Below are positions 1 through 11,110 of a stretch of 64,000 nucleotides of DNA, piece by piece. Source of the DNA: Penicillium oxalicum (Eukaryota > Ascomycota > Eurotiomycetes > Eurotiales > Aspergillaceae); assembly GCF_001723175.1 (NCBI RefSeq), contig NC_064655.1, forward strand, positions 2,976,001 through 3,040,000, given 5' to 3'. Positions within the stretch are counted from its first letter, which is position 1, and the number at the start of each line of letters is the position of its first letter. A model generated the notes under the pieces. That model did not search any database. It saw only the letters and a list, made by a program, of their open reading frames with translations, and was not told the origin of the DNA. The translations under genes were made by a program, and so were the position numbers.

Positions 1-2151
1 TTTGTGTAGATGAACACGAACTTTAATTCAACGACACTGGATGGGGAGAAATCTTCTACTTCTGCTTGCTTGTACACTAATAATCCGGAGATTGCTAACG
101 GTCCAAACTACTTTCAAAGGAAGGAGGTTATGGGGTCAATTCCGGTGATCGACTCATGACGAATTGAAGGGAAGATCAATCGCTGATTGAGATAGGAACT
201 AGGATGTAGTACGTTGCTCAAAGTGACATACGACCTATGTGGGATACTGGGCAGATCGTAGACTTTCTGTGAGACTCTCATCTGTCTTGTCATACAACTC
301 TATAAGCTAAGCTCAGTCTAAACGGTAACCTTGTATTTCTCAATCGCCTAACATCGAGCAAACGTGAGTTTAGAGGTATTTTTACATATTCTCCAGTGAA
401 GTAGCTTAGGTACAGTGTGGTAGATTTATCGACAGTACAGATGATCGGGCCTTTGCATCTCATCAACTTCCCATAGGCAGCCTCTCTTATTTGTTTGAGG
501 GTATGTACATAGTAATATACCGTGTAGCCTTGAACTTTTGAATACTCGAAACCTCAAGAGCAAGACTGTTTATGCCAGAGTGTTCGACTCTCTAGTCGCT
601 ATAATAGGCTTTTTGTATCTCGATGGTACTTTCTCGAATAGATATGTTCATGGACTGAATGAGACTGCACGACGAGGTTAAGGAACATGAAGATCTATTG
701 TACCCACTGTCTTGAGAAGTACCGTAGTTCAGACCATTCCCCAGCACTCCTGTCAAACTATCAACCTTCAACTCACACGACAAAAAATTCAACATGAAGA
801 GAACCAAAGAAGCTGCAACCACCAGGGGAAAAAAGAAGTCATGAAATGACTTTTTCGCACCCAAGACTCGATCAAACTCCTATTTCAACAGTGCGACGGT
901 AGCGACGAGGTGATCCACATCTATTTGATAACCAGATTATGCTCATCGCCTCAAGTTGAATGTATCACCGACCGATCAGACATGGCTCCCTACGGGAAAG
1001 GAGAGTGGACAAGGTCGTCTCTCTCGCGTGACACAAACATTGGCACGCTCAAGGGTCACGATCAGATACCATTCACCAGAATGAAAATACTACAAGAGAA
1101 TCATACAAAGCCTACCTAAGTGTGTACATGAAGGTGACTCATCCTCCCCGCCATAAAGTTGTTCATAAAGAGTTTTTTTTTTTTTTTTTTTTCAAATGTA
1201 GATGGAGTCTTGGCTAGCTACAAGGTTCCAATACAACCATCTACAAATGTCCGTATACTTTAAATTAAATCTCTCCCCCCCCTTAAGAATGACCTTTCGA
1301 ACCTCTCTCAATTCAATCACCGTAACATCAAAGATAAGACAAGAAAAGAAACAGAACCATCAATACGATTTTGACGAATCCTCCCCTAAAGCAGGTAAAA
1401 AAACCATAAAGAGCAGAACCACCGGAAATAATCGTCTCTGGCCGTGCCAAAGTAAACCTCCCGGTATTACAATTTCTAAGCGTACGACTTTGACAAAAAG
1501 TATAAATGGATCTCCTCTCCCTGGAGTACGCTATTATCAACCAGAAGAGAACCAATCTCGATAGACACCGTATGCCCAATGGCGGCTGTCTTACTGATCC
1601 GGAAATCTCGGAAGGATTCATCTCTGGAGAGTGGGTGGTCGATAGGAGTGCGACGGCGATGGGGTCTGATGTGGGTTCTGAAGATGTGTAGGACTGATTA
1701 AGTTTACGGATGGGTGCTCCCTCTCCCTTTTTTCTTTCTCTTCAAGTGCTCTTAAAAGAAAATGAATTATGAAGAGATTGATGGACATCAGAGGTAGGGA
1801 TTCTAAAGAGGTGGTGAGTTAGATCAAAAAACTGTTCCGGTCAAGTTTGAACCTGGAAATGTTGTTTGCCTTTTTCTGACGCGGGGTTTGCACGAAGGTA
1901 GAGGTCACGGAATCGTAGACTGGCCATTCCATCATTGCAATCATACTTGAGGAGGCTCTACGACGCAATCTTAGGTTCTCAATGGTGCTTGCTAGTAGAT
2001 GAAGAACTGCCAAGTTGCTAGATTCTGTAGGTGAGACAAGGAAAGATGGCGTGGAGTGGAAAAATGATTTGATTCATCGCAAAAATTCTTCTTGTCCCCT
2101 CTCCTCTGGCTCGGCAAACTGTGTACCATTATGCTCCAGAAGGGAAAATAC
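1..2151. other. Intergenic, no gene recognised
   Basis: No reading frame here resembles a known protein and none can be joined by plausible splice sites into one. The stretch is moderately AT-rich and carries a T-run at about 1172-1192. The part next to 2152 is the 3' flank of the maltose permease, which runs on the minus strand. Confidence 0.5.
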
Positions 2152-3880
2152 TCAGAGGTCAATTTTCTCTACCGTCTCCGTGATTGGCATCTCCGACTTT
2201 GTTCCAACTGAGCTTGCGCGATCGCTGGCAAACGGATCCACCCGAGTCGAGCTAAACTTGCGCGCCGGGACCTGCTGTTCAAACAGCAAGTCTAGCTCCG
2301 CGTAGGTGCGGCCCTGAGGCTCCGGTAGACGAAAGTAAGTCCACGTAAAACAGATCAAGCAAATACCCGCCCAGAAGAACCCTGCCTTGGCACCCCAGTC
2401 CCACGCAGACGGGTTGAGCATCCGTGGCGTGATGATGTTGGTGATGAGACCGCACACATTGTAGAGGTTGCGGGCGAGAACGATGGTTTTGGTACGGAGA
2501 CGGGTGGAGCTGAGTTCGGATACAAGAGAGTAACAGATCGGTCCGACGGTGGCATCGTACGTGAAGGCGTAGATGAGGAGGAGAGAGCCGACGGCCCATT
2601 GGGCGGCGACGTTCTCTCGGGAGATGATGCCCAGAAATCCGATGATGAGAAGGAGAATTCCCATGCAGGCCAGACCGCCGACATAGAGGGTGCGGCGACC
2701 GAATCGAGTCATCAGGGGCCACGAGCTGAGTGTGCCCAGGGCACCGAGGATGTAGAGGACCATGGTCATTGTGAAGGCGTTGCTGGGTGCCATGCCGGCT
2801 TGTTCGTAAAAGTAGGTTGAGTAGCCCATCAAGGAACTTCCACTGACCATCTGGGTAGCCCAGGTGAGACACACGACTTCCGTCCGGCGTCTGTCCACGC
2901 CCCAGAAGCAGTCGAGGTAGCTGGTACCGGCTGTCAGACGCTTTTCGAGTTCGTTGGTGCTGCGGATCATGGCGATGGTCTCGTCGGCGTTGAAGTTCGG
3001 GTCTCGGCCGGGAACGGTGAGGCGATGGAGCGCATGGCGAGCATCTTCGGGACGCTCCTTGCGAATGAGCCACCAAGGGGATTCAGGTGCAAGAGCGATG
3101 CCAATGGCGATGGGGATCGGCCACATCCACTGTAGAGCAAAGGGGATCTTGTAGCCCCACTGATCGTCCCGATCCTGCATGGCTTTGAGAACACCCTAAA
3201 TGCCTTCGTTAGCTTGAACGATCTGCTGGTCCACCCAGCAGGGTGACACAACACCGCCCAGCACTCTTCTCCAAACTTACCGAGGCGATGAATTGACCCA
3301 TGACCCAGCAGAGGTTCACATAGGTGGTCAGATATGGACGTAGCACCACGGGGCACACCTCGGATGCATAGGTCGTGGTGACGGTTTGGAACAGACCCCA
3401 AGGAATGCCAATGAGAATCTCGCCGACCAGCAGAACCGGCAAGGATTTGGCAAAGAAGATGATGAAGATGAAAGCCACACAGGCCATCAACGCCCCGATG
3501 AGACTCTTGCGGTACCCGAATCGCTCCACCACAATACCCGTCGCGAACAAGCCTAGAATCTCACCCACCAAGGCACCATTTGTGAGACCCGACTGCCACG
3601 CAGCTGTGATCTGATAGGATCCGTCGGCCAGCCGGTTGCCGAAGGTACGCTGAAAGGGCCCATACGCGAATAAGGTGGCGATGAGGGCGTTGTCGTAACC
3701 CTCCATCACCAGTGCAGTCGAGAAGAGGACCGACCAGCCCACGGCATGCGGGTAGGTCCGCAGACTCTGCCGGAAGCTCATCTTGTGTTCGGCCTCGGTG
3801 GCGCGTTTCGCCTCGGGCCTGACATGGCCAGTGTCGATTCCGCGGATGGCGCCATCGTCGTCAACCACGGCGACGGACAT
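2152..3880 (-). CDS. malP: Maltose permease, MFS sugar transporter (MalP-like)
   Basis: Predicted plasma-membrane proton-coupled alpha-glucoside (maltose) importer of the major facilitator superfamily, 547 residues. Two exons are seen on the minus strand, 3880-3281 and 3195-2152, with an 85-base intron that starts GTAAGT and ends TAG; the join keeps phase 0 and reads GQFIAS-GVLKAM. The N-terminus contains the EGYDNALIATLFAYGPFQ-type segment of fungal maltose permeases, followed by alternating hydrophobic helices, RFGYRKS between helices 2 and 3, and the second-half loop RFGRRT. The start at 3880 (MSVAVV) is preferred over frame extension upstream because family members start with a short hydrophilic tail. 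It is divergent from the maltase gene and close to a MalR-type regulator, which supports the maltose assignment. Substrate specificity is inferred from family and context. Confidence 0.9.
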
Positions 3881-4216
3881 GATGAATCCGTGCAAGTCAA
3901 AGATGCAGAGAGGAGAGACAGTACGTGTGAGGTGAAGTTGCCAAGTAGAAAGAAGGAAGTGACGGGCAAATATCACGTCTCTTGAAGCGGAGGAGGATGG
4001 ATGGCAACTGAGCTAGGTGGAGGAAAGAAAAAAAGGAGGAAGACACTACACGCCTTTTGAATGTTTGCTCCAGGTCATGCCGCGAATGGTCGTCACAGAG
4101 TCTCAAGGGAAGGGCATCCCCGGATTTTCCATGTCTGCTCTTTCACGGGGGGAGGGAAATCTGGGGAAAGGAGTCGAGACTCGAAGGTTGCCTGAGACGC
4201 TAAGCGTACTTCTGAC

Positions 4217-4240
4217 CGGGCCGAGATTGATCCAATCAAG
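4217..4240 (+). promoter_or_regulatory. CGG...CCAATCA composite element 1
   Basis: CGGGCCGAGATTGAT followed directly by CCAATCAAG. The first C of CGG lies 15 bases before CCAAT, the same spacing as in the copies at 4677 and 4755. Confidence 0.65.
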
Positions 4241-4610
4241 GTCTGTGGAGAAGCGCAATCGAAGGCCCCCCCCAGAGTCTCTCTCTGCTCCGTGAAAGTC
4301 TGGAGTCTGGGGTATGCAGGGCACCGTTAGCAAGGCCTACAAGCAGGAGAATCCGGCACCTCCGCACTTCCTGAAATTATCCACCTGCATCCGTCTCGCT
4401 TAACGTTTCCCCTGAGTTGAACCACTCTTGACCGAGGGACATGAAAAAGGAAAGAAAAAAACAAGAATATTCTCCCGGGGGCGTTGGACTGTCCATCAGA
4501 CCTCCTGAACAGAAAGCAGAGTTCGGGAGGCGTGTGGCTCGGCCGGGTTTAGTTCTGCATCGGGCGCAACCGTCCTTCTCTTCTTCGCCAGCCTTGGCAG
4601 CTGTCCATCT

Positions 4611-4630
4611 CGGGGAATGAGCCAATCAGG
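4611..4630 (+). promoter_or_regulatory. CGG...CCAATCA element 2 (short form)
   Basis: CGGGGAATGAG followed by CCAATCAGG. The spacing from CGG to CCAAT is 11 rather than 15 bases, so this is a diverged or functionally different copy of the module seen three times nearby. Confidence 0.5.
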
Positions 4631-4676
4631 ATGATGTATCCCCAATCGGGTATCGGGTCAATCTTAACTTCGCCGT

Positions 4677-4700
4677 CGGGCCGAATATTAACCAATCAGA
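4677..4700 (+). promoter_or_regulatory. CGG...CCAATCA composite element 3
   Basis: CGGGCCGAATATTAA followed by CCAATCAGA, with 15 bases from CGG to CCAAT. It differs from element 1 mostly in the ATT-containing middle. Confidence 0.65.
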
Positions 4701-4754
4701 AAGGTTGCGAGGGTGACGCCCGCCGGGGGATTTGACAAGCGGGGTAGCACATCT

Positions 4755-4778
4755 CGGACCGACATTGGACCAATCAAG
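4755..4778 (+). promoter_or_regulatory. CGG...CCAATCA composite element 4
   Basis: CGGACCGACATTGGA followed by CCAATCAAG, again with 15 bases from CGG to CCAAT. It is the copy nearest malT, about 240 bases before its start codon. Confidence 0.65.
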
Positions 4779-4842
4779 AATGAGGATGGATCAACAGAGT
4801 AACAAAGAGAAGGTTGCGCGGAAGAGATGTTCTTCGAAGAAA

Positions 4843-4853
4843 GATAAATATAC
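4843..4853 (+). promoter_or_regulatory. TATA-like box of malT
   Basis: GATAAATATAC sits about 160 bases upstream of the malT start codon and about 70 bases downstream of the last composite element, a plausible core-promoter position in a fungal gene. Confidence 0.5.
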
Positions 4854-5008
4854 AAAGCAGCTGGACACTGGAGGGGGAAGAGCAGACCGGATCCAAATTC
4901 CTTCAATTCAACCAGCAAGCGAAAATCACATCGGCCAGTGGTGCTGAAAAGATCCTATCCTGACCCTCCTGGAAAAAACCCATATTGCATTGTTGCAACC
5001 CTCCAACC

Positions 5009-6742
5009 ATGTCGCGGGAGGCGCCCTGGTGGAAAAACGCCACCATCTACCAAATATACCCGGCCAGTTACAAAGATTCCAACGGTGATGGCATCGGTGA
5101 TATTCCAGGCATTCACAGCAAGCTGGACTACATCCATGACCTAGGGGTTGACGCCATCTGGTTGTGTCCCATGTATGACAGCCCACAATACGACATGGGA
5201 TACGACATTCGCGACTATGAAAAGGTCTATGAACCGTACGGGACAGTCGCCGACGTCGAGGCCCTCATCGCTGCATGTCATGAGCGGGGTATGAAGATCT
5301 TGCTCGATCTGGTGATCAATCACACATCACATTTGCATCCTTGGTTCCTGGACTCCAAATCATCCAAAACGAGCGCCAAACGGGATTGGTACATCTGGCG
5401 ACCGGCCAAGTACGACGCCGATGGCAAGCGGCAACCTCCTAACAACTGGCGCAGTGTTTTTGGCGGAAGTGCCTGGGAATGGGACGAAGAGAGTCAGGAG
5501 TATTACCTCCATCTCTTTGCCATTCAGCAGCCGGATCTGAATTGGGAGAACCCGGCGATGCGTGCAGCCGTCTACGAATCTGCCATGGAGTTCTGGCTGC
5601 GCAAGGGAATCGATGGGTTCCGCGTCGATACGGTGAACATGTACAGCAAAGAGCAATCACTCTCCGACGCACCCATTATCGACCCACGCCTCGAGTGGCA
5701 GCCGGCTTCGTCCATGTACTGCAATGGGCCGCGCATCCACGAATTCCTACGCGAGATGAGTCAGATCCTGACCAAATACAACGCCATGACCGTCGGTGAG
5801 CTGCCCCATACGCCCGAGATTGCAGACGTGCTGGCCTACGTCTCCGAAAAGGAGAACCAGCTCAGCATGGTTTTCCAATTCGATATCGTTGACATCGGGT
5901 TCGGCAACGTGCGCTTTGACACCACCCCACGCGACTGGACACTGCCTCTGCTTCGCGAACGCGTAGCAAGCACGCAAGTGTTGATGGATGGCACCACCGA
6001 TGGATGGAGCACAACATTCCTGGAGAACCACGATCAGGCCCGTTGTATCTCCCGCTGGGGCAGTGAAGCTACGCCGGAACTCTGGGCCCGAAGCGCCAAG
6101 ATGCTGGCAGTTTTAGTGGCCAGTCTGTCGGGGACACTGTTTGTGTACCAAGGTCAGGAAATTGGGATGGTCAATGCTCCCGTCGAGTGGGATATCAGCG
6201 AGTATAAAGACCTGGACAGCTTGAATTACTACAAATTTGTACAAGACTTATCCGGCAACGACCCGGTTGCCGTGGGGGCCGCAAAGAGCGCCCTGGCACA
6301 TCTGGCGCGCGACCATGCCAGAATCCCCATGCAATGGGACGGTACGCCAAACGCTGGTTTCACGACGCCCGAGGCAAAGCCGTGGATGCGCGTCCATGAC
6401 AATTACCCTGAGTTGAATGCCAAACGACAAGCGCTTGACCCGAATTCGGTTCTGTCGTTTTGGCGGGAACTCCTACGAGTCCGCCGAGCGCACCCGCAAG
6501 TCTTTGCCCAAGGTATTTTTGTCGACACAGACCCGCTCAACGAGTCGGTCTTTGTTTTTGAGAAGCAAAGTGCTCGTCAGAAGCTGGTGGTCGCGCTCAA
6601 TTTCACACCGGACAGTCAACCAGTGGATCTGACCGCTCAACTTGGGTCGAGCACACACAAGGTGTTGCTGAAAAACTGTGATGGGGAGGGGCTGGATCAT
6701 TTGGAAGCATACGAAGCTCGAGTATATCTCGTTGATCAGTAA
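5009..6742 (+). CDS. malT: Maltase / alpha-glucosidase, GH13 (MalT-like)
   Basis: Intracellular-type alpha-glucosidase that hydrolyses maltose to glucose; 577 residues, one exon. The start ATGTCGCGGGAG at 5009 gives the family N-terminus WWKNATIYQIYPASYKDSNG. The four GH13 regions are complete: DLVINH (100-105), GFRVD with nucleophile Asp207, VGE with acid/base Glu264, and ENHD with Asp342. No signal peptide is visible, so it acts in the cytoplasm on imported maltose. It is divergent from the permease and ends 117 bases from the stop of the convergent regulator gene, reproducing the fungal MAL cluster. Some orthologues are described with introns; none is needed here because the frame is open throughout. 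Confidence in enzyme class is high; preference for maltose over isomaltose is inferred from context. Confidence 0.95.
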   Translation: MSREAPWWKNATIYQIYPASYKDSNGDGIGDIPGIHSKLDYIHDLGVDAIWLCPMYDSPQYDMGYDIRDYEKVYEPYGTVADVEALIAACHERGMKILLDLVINHTSHLHPWFLDSKSSKTSAKRDWYIWRPAKYDADGKRQPPNNWRSVFGGSAWEWDEESQEYYLHLFAIQQPDLNWENPAMRAAVYESAMEFWLRKGIDGFRVDTVNMYSKEQSLSDAPIIDPRLEWQPASSMYCNGPRIHEFLREMSQILTKYNAMTVGELPHTPEIADVLAYVSEKENQLSMVFQFDIVDIGFGNVRFDTTPRDWTLPLLRERVASTQVLMDGTTDGWSTTFLENHDQARCISRWGSEATPELWARSAKMLAVLVASLSGTLFVYQGQEIGMVNAPVEWDISEYKDLDSLNYYKFVQDLSGNDPVAVGAAKSALAHLARDHARIPMQWDGTPNAGFTTPEAKPWMRVHDNYPELNAKRQALDPNSVLSFWRELLRVRRAHPQVFAQGIFVDTDPLNESVFVFEKQSARQKLVVALNFTPDSQPVDLTAQLGSSTHKVLLKNCDGEGLDHLEAYEARVYLVDQ

Positions 6743-6859
6743 ACTCTGCCGCATGTGACCCAGACTGCAGGACCAGGCGAACTCATGGAAAAAAGTAAGA
6801 AGATGAAATTTTCCAAAAGTCCCTCTTCCCGCCTATGTAGTCTCCGAGATCTGCAAGAA

Positions 6860-8311
6860 TCATAGAAGTAGCTCAATCTCTCTGATCTCAGGATACTTTT
6901 CTCGGATTAGCTCAAATTTTTGCGTGAGCATGGCAGGTCGTAAAGTCTGAAATCCCGCAAAAGAGTACACAAAGTTTTTCAAAAAGACAATGTCGTGAAT
7001 ACGCTGGATGGTCTCGTCCCCACGTGCATGTGGTAGATGGAGTACCACATCCGTGATGACGTTGGCAATTTCAAAGAGCTTCTCGAGAATTCCAGATCCG
7101 TGGATCCCCACCATATCGCGGGGTATGCCGACCAAGAACTGGCGCAGCTGATTTGACAGGCGCAGCGGAAACGAGAGCGACAAAAGCAACGACGAGTCGG
7201 GCGACGATGAGAGGAGAGTGTTGGACAAGGCAATCTGCCAGGTCAACGTACGAAGCCAGTGTCGAGTGATGATCAGATCGGCCTGCATCATGCCGGGCAA
7301 TTTGGACACTTCATGATGCCAGGTGTTGTCCTCCAGCTGGAGCTGCTTATGTTCAATCCATTCGGAGCTGACGCCAGACTTCTCCCCAAGCCAGTGTTGC
7401 AAGAATTCCCGATCGACCAGGCAGAAATTGTTGATATTGTGATTGAACCCGACCTCAACCTCTTCGGGCAATGTCGGATCATGATCGGGTAATCCTCGCA
7501 GTGCTTTCAGACAAGGGGGTCTATTGTAAGTCAGGGCCGTGAAACGCTCGTGGATGAAGCATTCCCAGTAAGCGCGTTGCAATCGTGCGCGCAATGGCAA
7601 ACTGAACTCGAGCAGGGCCTCGTCTGAATGAGCGTGCAGCATGTACAATAGTGAAATGGCCTCTCGGAGATAGAAAAACCCCATGTCGAGGCGTCGGAGG
7701 CCCACGCTGCACATTTCAGAGAAGATACTTGTCATGACTGAAACGACGGTCGGCTGTGCATCGAATGCCAACGGGCGGCGATACTCCAGCGACCGCGATA
7801 GCAGCGTGGCGATGCGCTCTCGCGTTGCTGGTGCTTCTTGCACGGGTTCTCCCCGTGTGAGGTTGAGCGTAACGGCTGCGAAGATGTACACGAACGACGC
7901 GGCGTCGCGACTCTCGTCCATTCTGGAGATCATCTCTTCCACTTCTTTTGCAGGGATGACCGGACTCATGGGAAAGACATATCGTTCATATTCGTATAAA
8001 AATTCATGAAAAAAACTCGGATTGGGATGCGAAACGATCGAGGCGGGGATGGACATGGCCACCACTCGCGACGCCAGGGTTTCCGTCGGCTTTGTCGCTC
8101 CATTCTGTAGATATTCAAGTGTTCGGCACTCATTTATCACGGAGCCTCTCATCAATTTTCTCTTTCGAGCTGTCGATGTCGCCGAGGAGGTGTACAGACA
8201 TCGCAGTCCAAGGTGAGTGCACTGCTGGCAGCGGCTTTGACCATTGCAGCGAACTTTTCGACGCTTGCATGGATCACAAGCTCTGGTCGTACGTCGCTGA
8301 TTCATCTTCAT
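6860..8311 (-). CDS. malR: Zn2Cys6 transcriptional activator, MalR/AmyR family
   Basis: Nuclear DNA-binding regulator of 483 residues, one exon. The binuclear zinc cluster is complete near the N-terminus, with cysteines at 12, 15, 22, 28, 31 and 38 in the spacing CX2CX6CX5CX2CX6C, including ACDPCKRRKVRC. It is followed by a basic linker (RKRKLMRG) and a long helical fungal-specific regulatory region. Two in-frame ATGs, at 8311 and 8305, are equally possible starts. The protein resembles AmyR-type regulators and lies beside malT and malP, so by analogy with the Aspergillus oryzae MAL cluster it is expected to activate both in response to maltose. The CGG half-sites in the malP-malT promoter suit a zinc-cluster protein. 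The exact inducer and sites are inference. Confidence 0.9.
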   Translation of the reverse strand: MKMNQRRTTRACDPCKRRKVRCNGQSRCQQCTHLGLRCLYTSSATSTARKRKLMRGSVINECRTLEYLQNGATKPTETLASRVVAMSIPASIVSHPNPSFFHEFLYEYERYVFPMSPVIPAKEVEEMISRMDESRDAASFVYIFAAVTLNLTRGEPVQEAPATRERIATLLSRSLEYRRPLAFDAQPTVVSVMTSIFSEMCSVGLRRLDMGFFYLREAISLLYMLHAHSDEALLEFSLPLRARLQRAYWECFIHERFTALTYNRPPCLKALRGLPDHDPTLPEEVEVGFNHNINNFCLVDREFLQHWLGEKSGVSSEWIEHKQLQLEDNTWHHEVSKLPGMMQADLIITRHWLRTLTWQIALSNTLLSSSPDSSLLLSLSFPLRLSNQLRQFLVGIPRDMVGIHGSGILEKLFEIANVITDVVLHLPHARGDETIQRIHDIVFLKNFVYSFAGFQTLRPAMLTQKFELIREKYPEIREIELLL

Positions 8312-11110
8312 CCGCCGCTACTCAATGACCGCTGAGGTAATGTGCATCGTGGCTGGAGTGATCTTGAACTTGGGCGGGATCTGGAATGCGGGGAAGAAGG
8401 TGAGGATTTTTCTCCACATCTCATCTCGAGCATCAGCACCTTTTTCGGTATGGCACGAAGTCAACTGACTGACCGGATCCACTTGGCGCACCACGGCAGC
8501 TGCAATCGAATTTGCCCGACTCTGAGCACTGAGGCCGTGCTGCATTATGCTCGAAAGACCATACTCACTTGAAGTTTGAAGTTTCCAGAGAGCCAGGTCA
8601 TATTTTCTCATGAATCATGTCATGTGGCGATCCATGAACGGCAATAAAAGGCGACGGTACGGCTTGGGAACCTGTGATTGATATGGCCCTCCGCCACGGC
8701 GCTAAACATGCATCCTCCAGTGTCTCCGAGAGGGCTTCCCCCCTGGTTCTTTCTTCTCTTTCAGACTCTCCGTGTACCTTCGCATGAGGTCATGCGCAGA
8801 TATAATGCCCCTAGGGGAGCCCAGCACAGTTCTGCGTTTCAGAATTGGATCTTGTGGAGCGGGTAGCATCGATCATAGTCACCATGTGGGCTGTGTTGAA
8901 CACTCGCTGAATTTTATGCTGTGTATATCTTATCAAGGATTGAAGTTGAAAGCATTCTGAAGGAAGCCATGACCAATGCGGATATACGCCATGGAGAGCA
9001 AACCCGCTCTTAACACATTGAGAAATTTGTATCACTGTGGCAGTTGATCCTGTGGTCTTTTGCTACGTATATTTCCTCCGCAATTTTTTTGTTATCGATG
9101 CCAGAATAGAATCCAGAGTGACATTTCAATCTCTACCCAAATAGATTGACAAAATATGAGTCTAGGTCTGGACTCTAAATTGATATCCGGGCCAGTCAAA
9201 ACTTTGGTCGTCCATAATATGCTATGAATTTTGAACACTGCAGTAAATCGTCCACTTTTTCGAATACACTCGTCGCGTATTATCTGCCAGGGTAATTTTT
9301 CTACAGTATGGACCCCCACTGGCGGACAGTCAGGGTGGTTTGCATTGAAATTCTGAATATATCACGCTCTGTAGCAGTGCGGTTTCTGGTCGTAGATGAT
9401 GAGTCATTCTGTGCTTCCTCTACTACATTCAGATCGCACGTAATGACGTGGGCCGTCGCCCTGGAGGGACCAAATCTCAGTATGTGGGAAATCTGCTTTT
9501 GAGGCGACGTGATGATAGAACTCAGTCGGACCTTTTGGAGTCGTTATACAGTCTGTCAAGAGTTGATGCGTCTCGTAAGCTCAATTACCTACCCTGACAG
9601 AATTCCTTTTTCCCCCAATGTCGAGAGACTTGAGACAATTACAGCAGCCAAATTTGATCGCGAGATTGCAACCAGACGACGTACGGTCTGTGTCAGCGCC
9701 ACCACATACTGAATACCTGGGAATGTACAGTTGCTGTTCACGTGAGACCTCACGTCGCACTGTCGTTTGCAAATCCGCCTGGTCCGCTGGTCTTAGGCAA
9801 CTTCATCGCCGATCAATCCAATGGCGGACGACTTCAAGGGCTCGACCAGTCGAAAAAATCAGCATCATTTCCGCTTTCTCTCCCCCAAAGCTCCTCGCTG
9901 TGCGTCTGGATGCTTCAAGGTCTCAAAAGTTAGGATCTCAGCCCCACCATGGCCGTCTATCGGTCACCCAGAATCCGGAGAAAGAGCTTGGTGAGAACAC
10001 TCCGAACTTGGAGCCACCCTTACAATCTCTGCAAGCCGAGAAACTACCACGGTCCGCTTTGATAGTTTGGCATCCACATTCTGACCTGGAGTCTCTGAGG
10101 GCATCCCCTTTGAGATGAAATCGTCTCAATGTTCAGCATCTCCAAAGCCATATGATTGGAGAGTACATGGCTACAAGGCTGCTGGATCCCCCACACTGGG
10201 CGTCTGCAAGATCGCACTGAGGGCCGCGGAATGAAATTCTGGGTCCGGAAAATCTCCGATTAACACGGTCGTCTGTCATCGCACCAAGGCGCTCCAGAAG
10301 CTGAAGCGCGCCGTGTGCAGTGCCAAGCCAGCTTCCAAGACCTCCGAAACTCCTGGCTCGCGAGAAAGTGTCCTCGTCGGATTGCTCGCAGGCTCGGTGA
10401 CGGTGCGAGCCAACATTATTCAAGACATGCACTCCCCCTCTCATTTTTTCACATCAAGCCACCATGCATGGCCTGTCTCCGATCTCTGATCAAGACTGGG
10501 TCGCGTGGATCTCGGTGGCAGCACAGGTGAATTTCGGTCGGACCGGCTCTTTCTTGGCGCGTGTTTCATCTCCGTTTGCCGGGCGATTCACGAGCGACTT
10601 GCCGCGTAGTGGCGGCCATCCACAACCCCTTTGGACGCTCTCCATTGGCCAACCGTGCAAATTCCAGGTGAATGCATCGCATAGTTGACAAGCATCTGGT
10701 CTCACCGGTAATAATTGCCAAAGGGCCATCTGCCCTATGAGGGCCCATCGGGCAATTTGCTTCGCCCTATCGGGAGCACTCCCCTTCCAGATCATAGGGT
10801 CTTTCTGATCTATCTCCGAAACCTTGAGTCTGGACCCGGCGCCTAGATCTCGACTGTACAGCTTCAATGATATAAGAATGGTGATGCCCGTTGGATGAGC
10901 TGGTTTTTCTTGGAGACTCGGCAACCATCCAACTTCACCTTCGTCGCTCCTTTGTCGAATACTTGGCTGGGCCAAGCTGGTTTATTCTCTTTCTCTTCTT
11001 TTTGAAATTCGTCTTCACTCCTTTGACGTTTTTATTTTATCTGTTTTCGTTGCCACAATATCACTTCACCACAACCTCAACGATTCACTCCTTTCACCTT
11101 TTTGAAAAGA
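8312..11110. other. Intergenic, 2.8 kb, no gene recognised
   Basis: Contains the 5' flank of malR and, on the other side, the pyrimidine-rich leader of the GH114 gene. Several frames of 60-166 codons are open on both strands but overlap each other, lack recognisable domains and show no convincing splice partners. An imperfect 45-base inverted repeat lies at 10713-10757. Confidence 0.45.
10713..10757. repeat. Imperfect inverted repeat / hairpin
   Basis: The left arm AATTGCCAAAGGGCC and the right arm GGGCCCATCGGGCAATT can pair through AATTGCC/GGCAATT and GGGCC/GGCCC with a short mismatched bulge and a loop of about 13 bases. It lies about 350 bases before the GH114 start codon. Confidence 0.5.

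Larger units (their letters stand above)
3881..5008. promoter_or_regulatory. Divergent malP-malT promoter region
   Basis: This 1.1-kb region separates two head-to-head genes of maltose uptake and hydrolysis. It contains four CCAATCA boxes in the same orientation (4232, 4622, 4692, 4770). Three of them have a CGG(G/A)CCGA half exactly 15 bases upstream, and the fourth has a shorter CGGGGAATGAG lead. A TATA-like GATAAATATAC lies at 4843-4853. The arrangement suggests co-regulation of both genes by a Zn2Cys6 activator together with the CCAAT-binding complex; that is inference from the motifs. Confidence 0.75.

Noticed and set aside
9618..10118. Open frame of up to 166 codons on the plus strand between malR and the GH114 gene
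   Set aside because: No ATG with context, composition unlike neighbouring genes, no domain, and overlapping opposite frames of similar length.
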